Shown here: positions 51,368 to 59,724 of the stretch, piece by piece | Position numbering within the stretch: position 1 is the first letter of the stretch | Layout: the number at the start of each line of letters is the position of its first letter | Assembly: GCF_014805685.1 (NCBI RefSeq) | Contig: NC_060884.1 | Span: forward strand, 16,689,356-16,753,355 | Length of the DNA: 64,000 nucleotides | Origin: Silurus meridionalis | Lineage: Eukaryota; Chordata; Actinopteri; Siluriformes; Siluridae | Direction: 5' to 3' | The notes under the pieces: generated by a model | Databases searched by the model: none | The model's input: only the letters and a program-made list of their open reading frames with translations | Told to the model about the DNA's origin: nothing | Position numbers and translations under genes: made by a program

Positions 51368-53353
51368 AATTGGTCAGGAAATGAACAAGAATTGAACAAA
51401 TAGAGAAAGTGAATTAGCTTTTCCCTTAAACTTATAGACAGCTTATGTTGTTGACATTGACACTTTTAAACTTATGAGAAGAGTCAATGTAAACCTATGA
51501 GAAAAGTCAATGATGTTCCAAGAAATATTGATTGTTTCAAACTAGTAATTAGTAGTGAACCCAGACAAGTGTCGAATTTTACATCAAATATTGCAACTGT
51601 GATCATGATTTTACCTTTGAGTACAAGAGCACAATGTATATAAGTACATTTTCCTGCTTCTATCTTTTCCCCAAACAGTTCACTGCAGCAAAAGTAAACA
51701 ACTAAATGGTGGCTCAGGAGCTCTCAGGAGTGCACTGCTAATTTTCTAGCCAATAATTTGCTGTTAAGGCGATTTGGCAGAACTTTTTTCCTCAGCAGTG
51801 AACAGAAATCTAAAGTAAAATTGGATGTTTCACTCCAAAGGTCTGTTCCTTCAGCAGTATCCTCTCTAATGTTTAATTTGTGCAGCTGATGAGCTCCAAT
51901 TCATGTTTTATCAATACAATCACTTTCTTTTTATTTTATTGTCCTTTGTTTAGTTATTCAGCAAATACATTTTGAAAGTATGACATCATCATTAGTCATC
52001 AACTATGTCGGTGAGAATTTGGGTCGATCTGTGGGTGCAAGTTGACTCATGCATGTGTAAGTCTGTCTGTGGAAGTGCAAGGCCACTGCTTTAGTTACAT
52101 TTGTATCAGTACAGCGATGCGAAGGAGGCCAACTACAGAACAAAAATACTGTACTTATGAATGTGTATGACATCAAGAATTTATAAGATGACATTAAATG
52201 AACTGTAAAACTTGGTCAGATGCGTCTAGAAAAAGCAGTCAGCACAAAAAAAAAAAAAAATTCAACTTGACTGCAAAGCTTGACATCCCTTCTGCCCTGC
52301 ACACTGCCGCAGTGCACATGCTGTGTGAATAGCATCCTCTGGCAAATCTGCCTTTAGAAAGCATCCCCTGCATTCTTCTCATAAGAACACAACACACACT
52401 GATTGGCCACAGCCAGAGGTGTGTTGCTATGAGACAGCTGCACTGGGTGTCCAAAGGGTCAAGTGCTGACTACAGATGGATATAGTGGTAGAATGCACAC
52501 AGTTGATGGCACTCCCTCCAAAGATGAATCAATTTGGTTTTTTTTTTTTTTTTTTTTATTCCCCCAGGGGGACAGCTTTGTGGTTTATGACTTACCAGAC
52601 ACCAAGTTTCTTTTTTGAAGATTACAACATACACTACACCAATGCCTAATAAATGCTCTGTGTAAAAAGTCTGTCTAAAGTGGTGTCACTAACTGAATAA
52701 AAAGGACTAAATTAATTGTTTATTATTTAGTAAATTTCTTATTAAATTGAAACTCACGTATCAATTCAAGTAAATGGATGCATAGAGCTAATATGGTATT
52801 TAATTACTAATTGGGTTTAATTAAAATGGGTATTGTGTACAAATACTGTATAAGGTGTAATTACACTGCACTCCATTTTTCATTGGGCTTGACTGTATTA
52901 TTACAATTAGACCTTTAGACCTGAATTGAAAAAAAAAAAAGTGCTGGCATTTTAAAAGGATGCCAATTCTGTAAGAAAGCCACTGCCTATAAAGTGTGGG
53001 GAAGATTTATGGAGGATAACTCCCAAAGGGTTGGAATGTTTCCTTTTTTTGTTTTAGCTAACTTACTACTTTTTTCCATGATCCTCCCTTAAATGTGTGC
53101 AGCATGTATGAGGGAAAGAAATGCAGTCTGCATGCTGTGTTAAATGTTGTGTTAAATTGCAAATTTAAGCTCATATGCCAGCTTCAAACATAACACGCTA
53201 GGGTTTTTTTTTTTTTTACAAAAAATAAATATATAAAACAGACACAAACAGTTTAGTACATCTGGCCCTGAGTGTTTGTGAATGGATTTAGATCCATGTG
53301 TGTATTTCCATTTTCTCTCCTTCCTCTCCATTACCTTCATTCCCCACCAGCCA

Positions 53354-53406
<53 letters not shown>

Positions 53407-54835
53407 CTTCTCACACTCCCTCCCCCCCACCTCCCTCATTCCCCTCTTTCTTGCTCCCTGCTTTCATGAAGCTTTAGGAAAGAGGGTTTTGTCAGTGGAG
53501 AAGAAGCCAGGATTTTCTTACTTGTGCATTTCTTTATGCCAGATCCTTTCTTCAAGGCATGCCGATTGAGCTTGCAGTTGAAATTGTTTTCCCAGAACTC
53601 AGCAAACCAGATGTTCCTCCTGTTATTTTCCAATGTCCGGCTGATAAAATAACGATCAAACCCTGAGAGCAGATCGATAAGATAAGTGTTATTGTAATGT
53701 GTTATGTCAAAATCAAATGAAAGGGCATAGATCTGTACTTTAAAGGACATATCAAAGGAATTTCACAGTATGAATAGCCACATTCATCAACATCATGCTC
53801 CATGTATGTATTTTTTAGACATATTTTAAACAATTTTTAGAAAAATATTCACTGGTGCATTTTAGTTAATACATTGTGTTGACATTTGGATATTTTATTG
53901 GATATTCTTATCAGAAAAGAAAAGAGCACCAAGCTCTTAATTAAGACACTCAATAAAACACCCAAAAAAGGTGTTTATATATATGAAAGATATTTTACAC
54001 ATAAAACATATACCCATATATTATTTGTTTGTGTGCCTCACCTTTAATAGACTGGCGCTTAGGTAGGATAGTTACTGCACCCTCAGCCATCTCCTCTTGG
54101 TGGAGCACAGGAGATATTTTAGAACCCCAGCTATCTGATCCAACCCACAAGAGGTGGCCAGTCAAATTGGCTTTCTTTGCTGCCTGCAGCAGCCTCCTTT
54201 AAACAGAACACAATTAACAGACCCTGTAAGCTTTAGTTTACCATTACCCTTCCCTCCGAAAGTGACATCTTATCAAGTCTGCTGAAGATTTTAGTTTGAA
54301 TAATTGTACATCAATAAATAATTGACCATTCTGTATTGACCAGGTTTAACAATGAACTATATGCAGCAGGATGCTCTATGAGGCAAAGATTCAAAGATAA
54401 TAAATTAAGTCTAGCCTTTAAATGCCCTTCCTTACAAAAAAATAAATACAAATGAATAAAAACTTGCAATAAAGACTTGTGGCATCTCAGAATTAAAATA
54501 TACAGTAGGCAACACAAAGCCTTTTAAATAAAAAATAAAAAAAACTTCTAACAATGCTTATTATTCATTTACTACAACAAGAGTTTATACATTTAGTACA
54601 CAGAAACTTACATTGGAATTAGGTGAAAGCATTTAGTTATACTGTGTTTGATTTTGTTCAGTAACTAATGATAAAGAAAGCAGGTTATTAGTTACTTACT
54701 TTATATCATCCTCATTTGCAAAAATGATGACTACTCGAGCATTTGGGTTTTCTACCAGGCGATGAATAATCTTGTCAAATTCTCCTGTTTTGGGCTCACG
54801 AGGGATCTTAACTGACTGGGAGATGCAGACACTCC
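27647..54835 (-). CDS. grm4: grm4, metabotropic glutamate receptor 4 (group III), 8 downstream coding exons; 5' part outside window
   Basis: Class C G-protein-coupled receptor for L-glutamate. The family couples to Gi/o at presynaptic membranes and lowers cAMP and transmitter release. The spliced minus-strand model joins 54700-54835, 54042-54196, 53522-53662, 47182-47382, 42797-42933, 41570-42505, 30748-30997 and 27647-27696. Every junction has GT-AG ends and phases that fit without a frameshift or stop. The product covers the later ligand-binding domain, a nine-cysteine domain, seven membrane segments and a tail ending [12 protein letters not shown]. Assignment to GRM4 rather than GRM6, 7 or 8 rests on [32 protein letters not shown] and [12 protein letters not shown], which agree best with mammalian GRM4 as I recall it. 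The start codon, signal peptide and first lobe are not in the window. A fish-specific grm4 duplicate cannot be excluded. Confidence 0.93.
28795..29395 (-). mobile_element. RTE-type LINE reverse-transcriptase fragment
   Basis: The minus strand encodes [19 protein letters not shown], carrying the FADD form of the RT catalytic box (codons at 28953-28964). It is followed by [18 protein letters not shown]. Upstream parts ([16 protein letters not shown]) are in another frame. The arrangement fits the RT domain of RTE-clade LINEs. Frameshifts make it a relic. It lies in the last grm4 intron, in the same orientation as the gene. The matching endonuclease part of a separate copy is at 62342-63610. Confidence 0.8.
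30271..30342. repeat. (ATT)n(AAT)n palindromic trinucleotide array
   Basis: About 12 ATT units followed directly by about 12 AAT units. The halves are reverse complements. Confidence 0.95.
30748..30997 (-). CDS. grm4: grm4 exon: membrane segment 7 and proximal C-tail
   Basis: This 250-base exon has 83 codons plus one base. It opens with [20 protein letters not shown], the seventh membrane segment, and continues into [19 protein letters not shown] and TAATMSNKF. The basic proximal tail corresponds to the calmodulin/G-beta-gamma-binding stretch described for group III receptors (family knowledge). Acceptor CTTCCACAG, donor GTAGGA. It is separated from the previous exon by 10.6 kb of repeat-rich intron. 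Confidence 0.95.
30998..33235. other. grm4 intron sequence without recognised elements
   Basis: First part (on the plus axis) of the 10.6-kb intron 30998-41569. No exon-like match on either strand. A pyrimidine-rich tract lies at about 32885-33000. Confidence 0.5.
33240..33435 (+). mobile_element. interspersed repeat R2, copy 2
   Basis: ACAGATGAGGACGGGTTCCC, TTAGGGATAAACTCCAGG, TGTAAATCTGCTTTGGGAC, then AATACAAATAAATTG, in the same order as 38600-38838. Confidence 0.65.
33886..35612. mobile_element. old interspersed repeat R3, host of a hAT insertion
   Basis: Left part 33886-34018 (AGAAGTACAGATACTCG, CTTGTACTTAAG) and right part 34974-35612 (ending GTACTTCTTTACTTCCCACC) look like ends of one repeat rich in (A)AGTAC motifs, known from several fish genomes. 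The hAT element at 34019-34973 separates them. The extent on the right is uncertain. Confidence 0.4.
34019..34973. mobile_element. hAT-like element, 955 bases
   Basis: Terminal inverted repeats TAGGGTGACC ... GGTCACCCTA are flanked by the direct repeat ACTTAAG (34012-34018 and 34974-34980). The interior carries a coding relic ([12 protein letters not shown] stretch around 34440-34470) reminiscent of the N-terminal zinc-finger part of hAT transposases, but the catalytic core is missing. Non-autonomous. Confidence 0.75.
35613..37535. other. grm4 intron sequence, no exon recognised
   Basis: AT-rich, no coding match. Contains one CA array at 36707-36738. Confidence 0.5.
36707..36738. repeat. (CA)n microsatellite
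   Basis: About 32 bases of CA inside the 10.6-kb grm4 intron. Confidence 0.95.
37540..38893 (-). mobile_element. Tc1/mariner-like relic (family E), split by repeat R2
   Basis: Plus-strand landmarks, all complementary to transposase coding, follow in order: GAGGCATGGACTC, GGTATGCTGTGGTATCTGGC, CACTGCCATTAGGGATACTG, GAGCATCACACTGCTTATG, GATGGACAGGGGTCAGCAT, and CTAGCCATCACAATTTGACC. The end is CAATGTTATTCACATCACCT. The copy is interrupted by R2 from about 38422 to 38838. Multiple deletions and stops. A 50-base stray piece of the same family is at 40383-40432. Confidence 0.75.
38422..38838 (+). mobile_element. interspersed repeat R2, copy 3 (most complete)
   Basis: Landmarks are TCTGGTTCCTCTCAAAG, GGGAGTTTTTCCTTGCCAC, TAAAGCTGCTTTGAGACAAT, and GCGCTATAGAAATAAACTTG. 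It ends in (ACTTG)n. The short-repeat tail suggests a retroposon. It is inserted in the Tc1 relic at 37540-38893. No protein domain seen. Confidence 0.65.
39280..39795. mobile_element. pogo/Tigger-like MITE, 516 bases
   Basis: Left end CAGTGGTCCCCCGGTTATCG, right end GATAACCGGGGGACCACTG. These are near-perfect inverted repeats flanked by TA on both sides (39278-39279, 39796-39797). Short CCGG- and TTCGA-rich motifs recur in subterminal positions. The TIR and TA target fit the pogo/Tigger branch of Tc1/mariner. The interior lacks a transposase. Confidence 0.8.
40105..40325 (-). repeat. tRNA-derived SINE-like repeat, body fragment
   Basis: TTTGGAGGAAACTGGAGACC, GAAAATCTGCAAACTCTGCA and ACAGACAGTAGCC follow the body of the 58855-59085 type element. 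The head is not visible. Confidence 0.45.
40383..40432 (-). mobile_element. Tc1 family E fragment
   Basis: GTCCCTAATGGTTGCATATT with TTTCCTGCTTTAAACACAGT is nearly the same as 38332-38375. About 50 bases. Confidence 0.55.
41570..42505 (-). CDS. grm4: grm4 exon: cysteine-rich domain and membrane segments 1-6
   Basis: This 936-base, 312-codon exon is phase 0 at both ends, starts at IPEIQWPGG after CATCACAG and ends at STEK before GTAGGA. Exon residues 18-71 carry the nine cysteines of the class C linker domain (SICSQPC, PCCWHC, RC, TCKMC, GC). Membrane segments are near residues 85-108, 120-143, 150-172, 196-219, 249-271 and 286-306. C150 and C244 are placed to form the usual TM3-ECL2 disulfide. 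[14 protein letters not shown], the class C cytoplasmic loop 3/TM6 hallmark, is intact. An open reading frame extends eight codons further upstream, but those codons are intron, because the acceptor fits only at 42505. Confidence 0.97.
42797..42933 (-). CDS. grm4: grm4 exon: end of ligand-binding domain, [19 protein letters not shown]
   Basis: This 137-base exon has two leading bases (GC) that complete a glycine with the previous exon, then 45 codons from [20 protein letters not shown] to [12 protein letters not shown]. Acceptor TTTCAG, donor [19 protein letters not shown] is a near-invariant group III signature. INNKTAEYK holds a potential N-glycosylation site. It ends in phase 0, only 291 bases before the large membrane-domain exon. 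Confidence 0.95.
42934..44430. other. grm4 intron sequence, no exon recognised
   Basis: First part of the 4.2-kb intron 42934-47181. A 102-codon plus-strand ORF at 43212 lacks any domain. Confidence 0.5.
43960..44000. repeat. (TC)n microsatellite
   Basis: About 41 bases of TC. Confidence 0.95.
44436..44885 (-). mobile_element. Tc1/mariner-like relic (family A), copy 4
   Basis: Plus-strand AATTCCACATTTAGTCCCCA, then TTTGCTGTTATAATAACATC and GTCAGGTACTGATGTTAGG, and end CAATACTTTTGTCCGTGTG. Reverse orientation of the 3836 and 22738 copies. Confidence 0.65.
46255..46556. mobile_element. internally deleted Tc1 family A element with both TIRs
   Basis: Arms 46255-46284 and 46527-46556 are inverted, 27 of 30 matching (left starts ATGGTCAAAAGTATG). 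Only ~300 bases remain, without a transposase. This shows that family A has generated MITE-like derivatives. Confidence 0.8.
46829..46855. repeat. (AAAT)n microsatellite
   Basis: Seven AAAT units. Confidence 0.9.
47182..47382 (-). CDS. grm4: grm4 exon: ligand-binding domain, [19 protein letters not shown]
   Basis: This 201-base exon has 66 full codons, [24 protein letters not shown] to [12 protein letters not shown], after a TTTCCAG acceptor. It ends with AACAG before GTACAG. The lysine in EQEGKV is the position that, in related receptors, contacts the bound glutamate gamma-carboxylate (family knowledge). [13 protein letters not shown] supplies conserved lobe cysteines. The intron on its 5' side is 6.1 kb and the one on its 3' side 4.2 kb. 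Confidence 0.95.
48451..48505. repeat. (TA)n microsatellite
   Basis: About 55 bases of TA. Confidence 0.95.
49495..49601. repeat. compound (CA)n / (GA)n microsatellite
   Basis: About 46 bases of CA, a 16-base purine spacer, then about 45 bases of GA. Confidence 0.95.
49864..49910. repeat. (CA)n microsatellite
   Basis: About 47 bases of CA, 260 bases from the previous compound array. Confidence 0.95.
50526..50567. repeat. (TTA)n microsatellite
   Basis: About 14 TTA units. Confidence 0.95.
51337..51366. repeat. (AAAT)n microsatellite
   Basis: About seven AAAT units. Confidence 0.9.
53356..53404. repeat. (CA)n microsatellite close to a grm4 exon
   Basis: About 48 bases of CA, followed on the plus strand by a C/T-rich tract. 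It begins ~118 bases downstream of the donor of exon 53522-53662. CA arrays near donors can modulate splicing in other genes; any effect here is speculation. Confidence 0.95.
53522..53662 (-). CDS. grm4: grm4 exon: ligand-binding domain, [19 protein letters not shown]
   Basis: This 141-base exon encodes 46 full codons, [18 protein letters not shown] through [15 protein letters not shown]. It follows a CTCTCAG acceptor and ends at [18 protein letters not shown] is a strongly conserved group III block. The final A combines with AT of the next exon to give asparagine, matching the CTN(R/Q)ERIG context known from the family. Confidence 0.95.
54042..54196 (-). CDS. grm4: grm4 exon: ligand-binding domain with GSDSWGSK
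   Basis: This 155-base exon has 51 full codons, [16 protein letters not shown] to [11 protein letters not shown]. The acceptor is TTAAAG and the donor GTGAGG. It carries [10 protein letters not shown]. In group III receptors the aspartate and lysine of this motif lie at the glutamate site in the second lobe (family knowledge). Both are present, so agonist binding appears intact here. NLT is a possible N-glycosylation site. The closing single G joins GG of the next exon as glycine. Confidence 0.95.
54700..54835 (-). CDS. grm4: grm4 exon: ligand-binding domain, [15 protein letters not shown] to NEDDI
   Basis: This 136-base exon begins after a CATAG acceptor, with two bases completing a glycine codon from an upstream exon not in the window, and ends at a GTAAGT donor. 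It encodes 44 full codons from [15 protein letters not shown] to [11 protein letters not shown], part of the periplasmic-binding-protein-like (Venus flytrap) domain. The [13 protein letters not shown] stretch is one of the best markers for GRM4 over the other group III receptors. The last two bases (AA) pair with the first G of the next exon to make lysine. Confidence 0.93.
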
Positions 54836-55407
54836 CTATGAAAAGACAAGATGAAATATCATCAAAGAGAATCGCATAAAAAGACAACATTCAAGCGTCC
54901 TCCGCTTTGAGCTGATCATCTATTGAATAATAAAAAAACACTTCACCAACTATCTTATAATAAGGACATTTTGTATTTCCCTTTTAAAAATGGTTAAGTA
55001 ATATAACAGTTCAGCCATATTAAAACCCTGTCATGTAAAAGAACAAATAAGGAATTAAAAAAGTCTTAAGTCTTGTTACTGTGGATTTCTTTTAATCATT
55101 TCACAGTGCATCATGTTCAGTCTGTCAGTTGCTTTTATACCACAAACTAAATGATAAACTAGTACAAATTGTGTCTGCATTTTATATGAATCTGAAAAAA
55201 ATAGTTTTCTCCAGAAGTCCTATGCTATATCCAAATCTTAATTGCTATGCTTGGAAATCTCAATTTACTTATTACTCTATCTACTCTATCTATTCTATCT
55301 ATGTCTATATATTTATGTCTATATATTTTACTTATTTATAATAACTTGTTTTCTAAACACAAAATGATCATATAATCTATATAATAATAAAAAGAACAAT
55401 AATATAT

Positions 55408-55412
<5 letters not shown>

Positions 55413-55482
<70 letters not shown>
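55413..55482. repeat. (TA)n microsatellite, lower flank of a SINE
   Basis: About 70 bases of TA ending where the SINE tail begins. Confidence 0.95.
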
Positions 55483-55483
<1 letters not shown>

Positions 55484-55485
<2 letters not shown>

Positions 55486-55715
55486 TTCTGCTTCTCCCAT
55501 TAGGGGTCGCCACAGCGGATCATCCGTATTTGTGATCCGCATGTTCAATTTGGCACATGTTTCTACGCTGGATGCCCTTCCTAATGCAACCCTCCCCATT
55601 TATCTGAGCTTGGGACTGCACTAAGGGTGCACTGGCTTGTGCAACCACAATGGCTGGGTTTGGTTCCCTGATTATACAGGCCGCAGCGGTGAGAGCGCCA
55701 AATCCTAACCACTAT
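55484..55715 (-). repeat. tRNA-derived SINE with RTE-type tail
   Basis: On the minus strand the head is TAGTGGTTAGGATTTGGCGC, with a good pol III A box. It is followed by TCTCACCGCTGCGGCCTG, where the B box (normally GGTTCGATTCC) is damaged or deleted. The body contains GGGAACCAAACCCAGCC. The tail ends GATCCGCTGTGGCGACCCCT then AATGGGAG, shared with RTE-type LINEs, which presumably supplied the enzyme. It is flanked by TA arrays on both sides. Confidence 0.8.
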
Positions 55716-55733
55716 ATATATATATATATATAT
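55714..55733. repeat. (TA)n, upper flank of the SINE
   Basis: Short TA array directly outside the tRNA-like head. Confidence 0.9.
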
Positions 55734-56097
55734 AATATATAATTGTCTATCTGATATTGATATTGCAGATTTTATCACAGATAAAGGGCCTCAAAAAGTA
55801 AAAAATAAAATAAAAACATTGCTATTAAAAAAATGAGCCCTTGCAATTACAACCTAAAAGTTGCTAAAATGTGTCAAAACATTACGGAGGCCAGAATCAG
55901 CTGGTTCCTTAGAGCAATTTATCACTCCATTGAAGAGGTGACAGAGGTAGTGTCTCTTAGCAAGCCGGACCTATATACTATACTAATTTGCTATTTCACT
56001 ACTGTTTTCGTATTAGTGACATTAGTGACTATGTTTAAAGACAGTTGTAATGGAACATTGAATTGCAGTTCGACGTTGCACTTAACATCAGTACAAC

Positions 56098-56222
56098 GTT
56101 GCCACAGGCTTGCTCATCAGGGATAAATACACATAATTTACTTTAATTCCTAAGTTCTGTCAAGCTGCTTTAAAACAATTTCAATTGTGAAAAGTGCTAT
56201 AGAAATAAACTTGAACTGGATC
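56098..56222 (+). mobile_element. interspersed repeat R2, copy 4 (3' part)
   Basis: GCCACAGGCTTGCTCATCAG, then TCAAGCTGCTTTAAAACAAT and GTGCTATAGAAATAAACTTG, matching the end of 38422-38838. Confidence 0.7.
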
Positions 56223-56284
56223 TTATGTTTTTTTAATCCAAACTATCAGTTCATCTCAGATAATTACCACGGAATCGCTTTTTA

Positions 56285-56665
56285 CATCCATTCCACATTT
56301 AGTCCTAATTTTTGCTCTTATACTATCCTCCAGTCTTCAGGGAGGAATTTCCACTATATTTTGGAATATGCTTGTAGAGATTTGTGCTCATTCAGCTGCA
56401 AGGGCATTAGTAAAGTCATGTACTGATGTAGGGTGAGGAGGCCTGGGATGCAGTCAGCATTCCGATTCATTTCAAATGATGACTTAGAATAGGGTTTAAT
56501 AGGGTTGAGGTCAGAGATCTACAGCAGGCCACTTAAGATCTTCCACTCTAACCCATATAAGCCATATTTTTTAAAGAACTTGATTTGTGCACAGGGGCAT
56601 TATGGGTCTGCTAGTGTCTAACTGAAGAGAAGTTTCTCTGAAATGTTACTGCTTCCAAAGACATA
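56285..56665 (-). mobile_element. Tc1/mariner-like relic (family A), copy 5
   Basis: Plus-strand ATTCCACATTTAGTCCTAAT, GATTTGTGCTCATTCAGCTG, GGGTGAGGAGGCCTGGGATG, and TTGTGCACAGGGGCATTATG are in the reverse order of the plus-oriented copies. Terminal repeats are not recognisable. Confidence 0.7.
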
Positions 56666-56666
56666 C

Positions 56667-56735
<69 letters not shown>
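56660..56735. repeat. (CATA)n / (TA)n microsatellite
   Basis: Four CATA units, then about 58 bases of TA. Confidence 0.95.
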
Positions 56736-56745
<10 letters not shown>

Positions 56746-56876
56746 CATACAATTGACATTTATGAAATTGTTTATTTTAAGTATGATTGAATTCTTTGGC
56801 TTATTGATGTTAAGCAAACATTATACATAAATATTACATTATAACAAACAATTTTTACTTATAAGTTAGGTGATTA

Positions 56877-56878
56877 TT

Positions 56879-56940
<62 letters not shown>

Positions 56941-56941
56941 T
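56877..56941. repeat. (AAT)n(ATT)n palindromic array
   Basis: About seven AAT units followed by about 14 ATT units. Confidence 0.95.
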
Positions 56942-57657
56942 TATTTTATTTTTTTATTAGATAGATGTCAGCTATGCAAAACCACACTTTAAACATGGCT
57001 CAGCTGATCAAGTACTGTACATTAGAAAACAAAATGCGTAAATGTTTTATTTTTGCCCCACCATAGACTGTTGACTGTTAAAGTTGAGTTTGAGACTGCT
57101 CTTTTCCCTAAGCAACCCATCATTGTCAACTCTACATCTTGGTACAGCCCTCAATTAATCTTCTGCACACTGAATAGCAAGTTTTATTGTTATTATGAAC
57201 ACACTTCTTATTACAAGATATTCTTAGTTTAGCACTTTTCCCCAGTCTCTTTTATGTCCTTGATCCTTTGCAGCTCTAGACAGCTTTAAGATGATTTATC
57301 TGTTTCCATCCTCCAAAAAAAAGGGTTGGCTTGCATTTGTTAAGAAAAGACCACTGCACAGTTTTTGGAGCCAAAAAAAGGTGGCTTCTAAAAAGGTCCC
57401 AAATGAGACAGAATTCTTGCAGCCATATGCAGGGCTATCTATATATTCCAGTGTACCAAAGGGCATTTAGGATGACTGATGAACTCTACTTAAGAGCCCA
57501 TGTCTCCACAGGGTGATGGGTGAAGGGAACATTTACAGAGACAAAGCCAAATTCAAAGTCAAGCTGACCCATCATGCCACTGTATTTTTATTTTTTTGTT
57601 TTATTATTTTTTTGGCTATAATATATGAGTTACCAAATATGAAGTGTCAGTGTATTT

Positions 57658-57734
57658 TCTGTATAGTTCACAAAATTGCATCAACAGAAGTGAGTGCTTG
57701 CTTCTGTTGATGCAATTTTTGTGCACTATACAGA
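57658..57734. repeat. 77-base hairpin: 33/34-base stem, 10-base loop
   Basis: 57658-57690 (TCTGTATAGTTCACAAAATT...) and 57701-57734 are inverted copies with one mismatch and one single-base bulge. The loop is TGAGTGCTTG. It is not part of a simple repeat. Confidence 0.85.
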
Positions 57735-58286
57735 CAATTCTCTAATACATCAACTCTCAATTTCTTCTATTTTCTGTAATCCGTTGCCTTCTTTTACCTC
57801 CATTTTATTTCTATGCAGCAATTCCCCTTCTGTCTCATCTAAGTATGCAAATGTCCAAGAGCATGTAAAGAGTGAAGATATGGAATAGGACAGTTTAATT
57901 TAAACAGATTCGCCATTTTAAAGTGCCTTATTGCACAGAATATACGAAACAAAAACTGATATTGTGCAACATACACAGGCAATGGGCCTCCTGAAAAGAG
58001 TGCATGGCACTGACGCAAATCCTCTGTTACTTCTGAAATGATGGTCATGCATCCAAAGCCTGTATTGTTCGACTGTGTCCACTTTTTTTCACTTTCTTGC
58101 CTCCGCTTTGTAAAAAATAAATCTCATTAAACAAGCACTCAGATGTGAATAGCTTTACAACACATTGTTAAGGCCACATGTGCAGTCATCTAAAGTGAGA
58201 AATAGGGCACAAAATACTATGGAGATATAAAATACATAAATGAATTAGTAACAGATAAGAACTCTCTCTATCTCTATTATTATGTA

Positions 58287-58290
<4 letters not shown>

Positions 58291-58373
<83 letters not shown>
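58291..58373. repeat. (TC)n microsatellite
   Basis: About 83 bases of TC, the longest CT array in the window. Confidence 0.95.
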
Positions 58374-58374
<1 letters not shown>

Positions 58375-58854
58375 GCTTCCCAGCAGTAGCCAACAGCAAG
58401 CAGTGGACAGCAGTCTTCAGTCCTTTTCCAGGAAAGTCCATTATATTAATGACTTAATGGGCCATTATCAATCACTCAGTGGATCCAAATAATGAGAGGG
58501 TAAGGAATATTGTTATGGATCCTGAGGTCTGCATATATTGAATAATGAAATAAACAAAGATCCCACAAAATGAGAATAATCCCAAAACAACAATAAACTT
58601 CTGACTCGAAGGTTCAATGAAATAAATGTCTACAAGCTCCTCTTTGGTTCAAAAATATACACTAATTTTGCAACATACCTACTGCAAATCAAGTATGTTG
58701 TCATTTCTGTGGATCGAATAGCATCTTTCTGCAATTTGAAAGGTCACATCAGTAGCAGCACTGTGCTCTAAATTCAACTTTAGTAATCACTTTGTCAGGG
58801 TCATTGTGAATCTGTAGCCTATATCAGAAACACTGTGTGTAAGCCAGGAATACA

Positions 58855-59085
58855 CCTTCAATAGGATGAATCACAGGGCACCATGCTCACACACATTCAC
58901 ACACTCATTCACATTTACCGGCAATTTAGAGTTTCCAATCCACCTACAGCCTTGTTTCTGAAGAGAAGGAAAAAACCCACAATGGGCACAGGGAGGGCAT
59001 GTGAAACTGTACACACAGTAACCTGAGCTCAGATCGAAACTGAAGCTGTGAGGCGGTAGCGCTACCTGCCACGCCACAGTGCTGC
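58855..59085 (-). repeat. tRNA-derived SINE
   Basis: The minus-strand head starts near 59085 with GGCAGCACTGTGGCGTGGCA then GGTAGCGCTACC, an A-box-like element. TTTCGATCTGAGC holds a B-box-like remnant. The body has CTGTAGGTGGATTGGAAAC and AATTGCCGGTAAATG. Decayed relatives are at 8578-8795 and 40105-40325. Confidence 0.65.
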
Positions 59086-59369
59086 CTAAATGAATTGATT
59101 TCAATAAGAGGAATTAAATTAGTCCAGGATTTTTTTTTTAATTAATGAAAGAAAATCCAAGTATCCCCAGCCTGGGAATTGCATAGATGTAAGAAGAATC
59201 ACATTATGTGATGTCCTGTACTCTTGTGTGCGAGTGTTCTGTTCTTTTGTGTTTTGTTACAACTGAGTTGTGCAGTTGCTTTTTGTGTGTCGAGAGTAAT
59301 TACTCACATCATAATGAGCTTCATCGGTTTTTACAAGTGTTCTGCGAATAACAACTTACAAGTGCAAAT

Positions 59370-59654
59370 TCATGGATTAGATACGTTCACCTTTTTTTAG
59401 ACACGGTTCAGTTAAAATTGCTTGTCATTTTTTTATTAACGCAGTTTCTTATTATTAACATTTGTGATCAACATTTGAAGATTTTATTTTTTTAATCTTT
59501 TTAAATAAAATAACTGCTTGGTTAAATAATATATAAAATTATATTTTATAAAAATAAAAAAAACTACCAAAAATAACTAATGGTTTTTCAGAAATGGAAT
59601 AATTTTACATTTGTTAGACCCCATACAGATGTGTATCCATACAGATGTGTATGT

Positions 59655-59724
<70 letters not shown>

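Larger units (their letters stand above)
47383..53521. other. 6.1-kb grm4 intron, microsatellite-rich
   Basis: GT...AG intron between the exons at 53522 and 47382. No additional exon match on the minus strand, and no transposon recognised. Seven simple-sequence arrays are listed separately. Confidence 0.6.

Noticed and set aside
55640..55715. Possible tRNA gene
   Set aside because: Only an A box is intact. The B box is missing and the sequence continues into a SINE body, so this is a tRNA-derived SINE.
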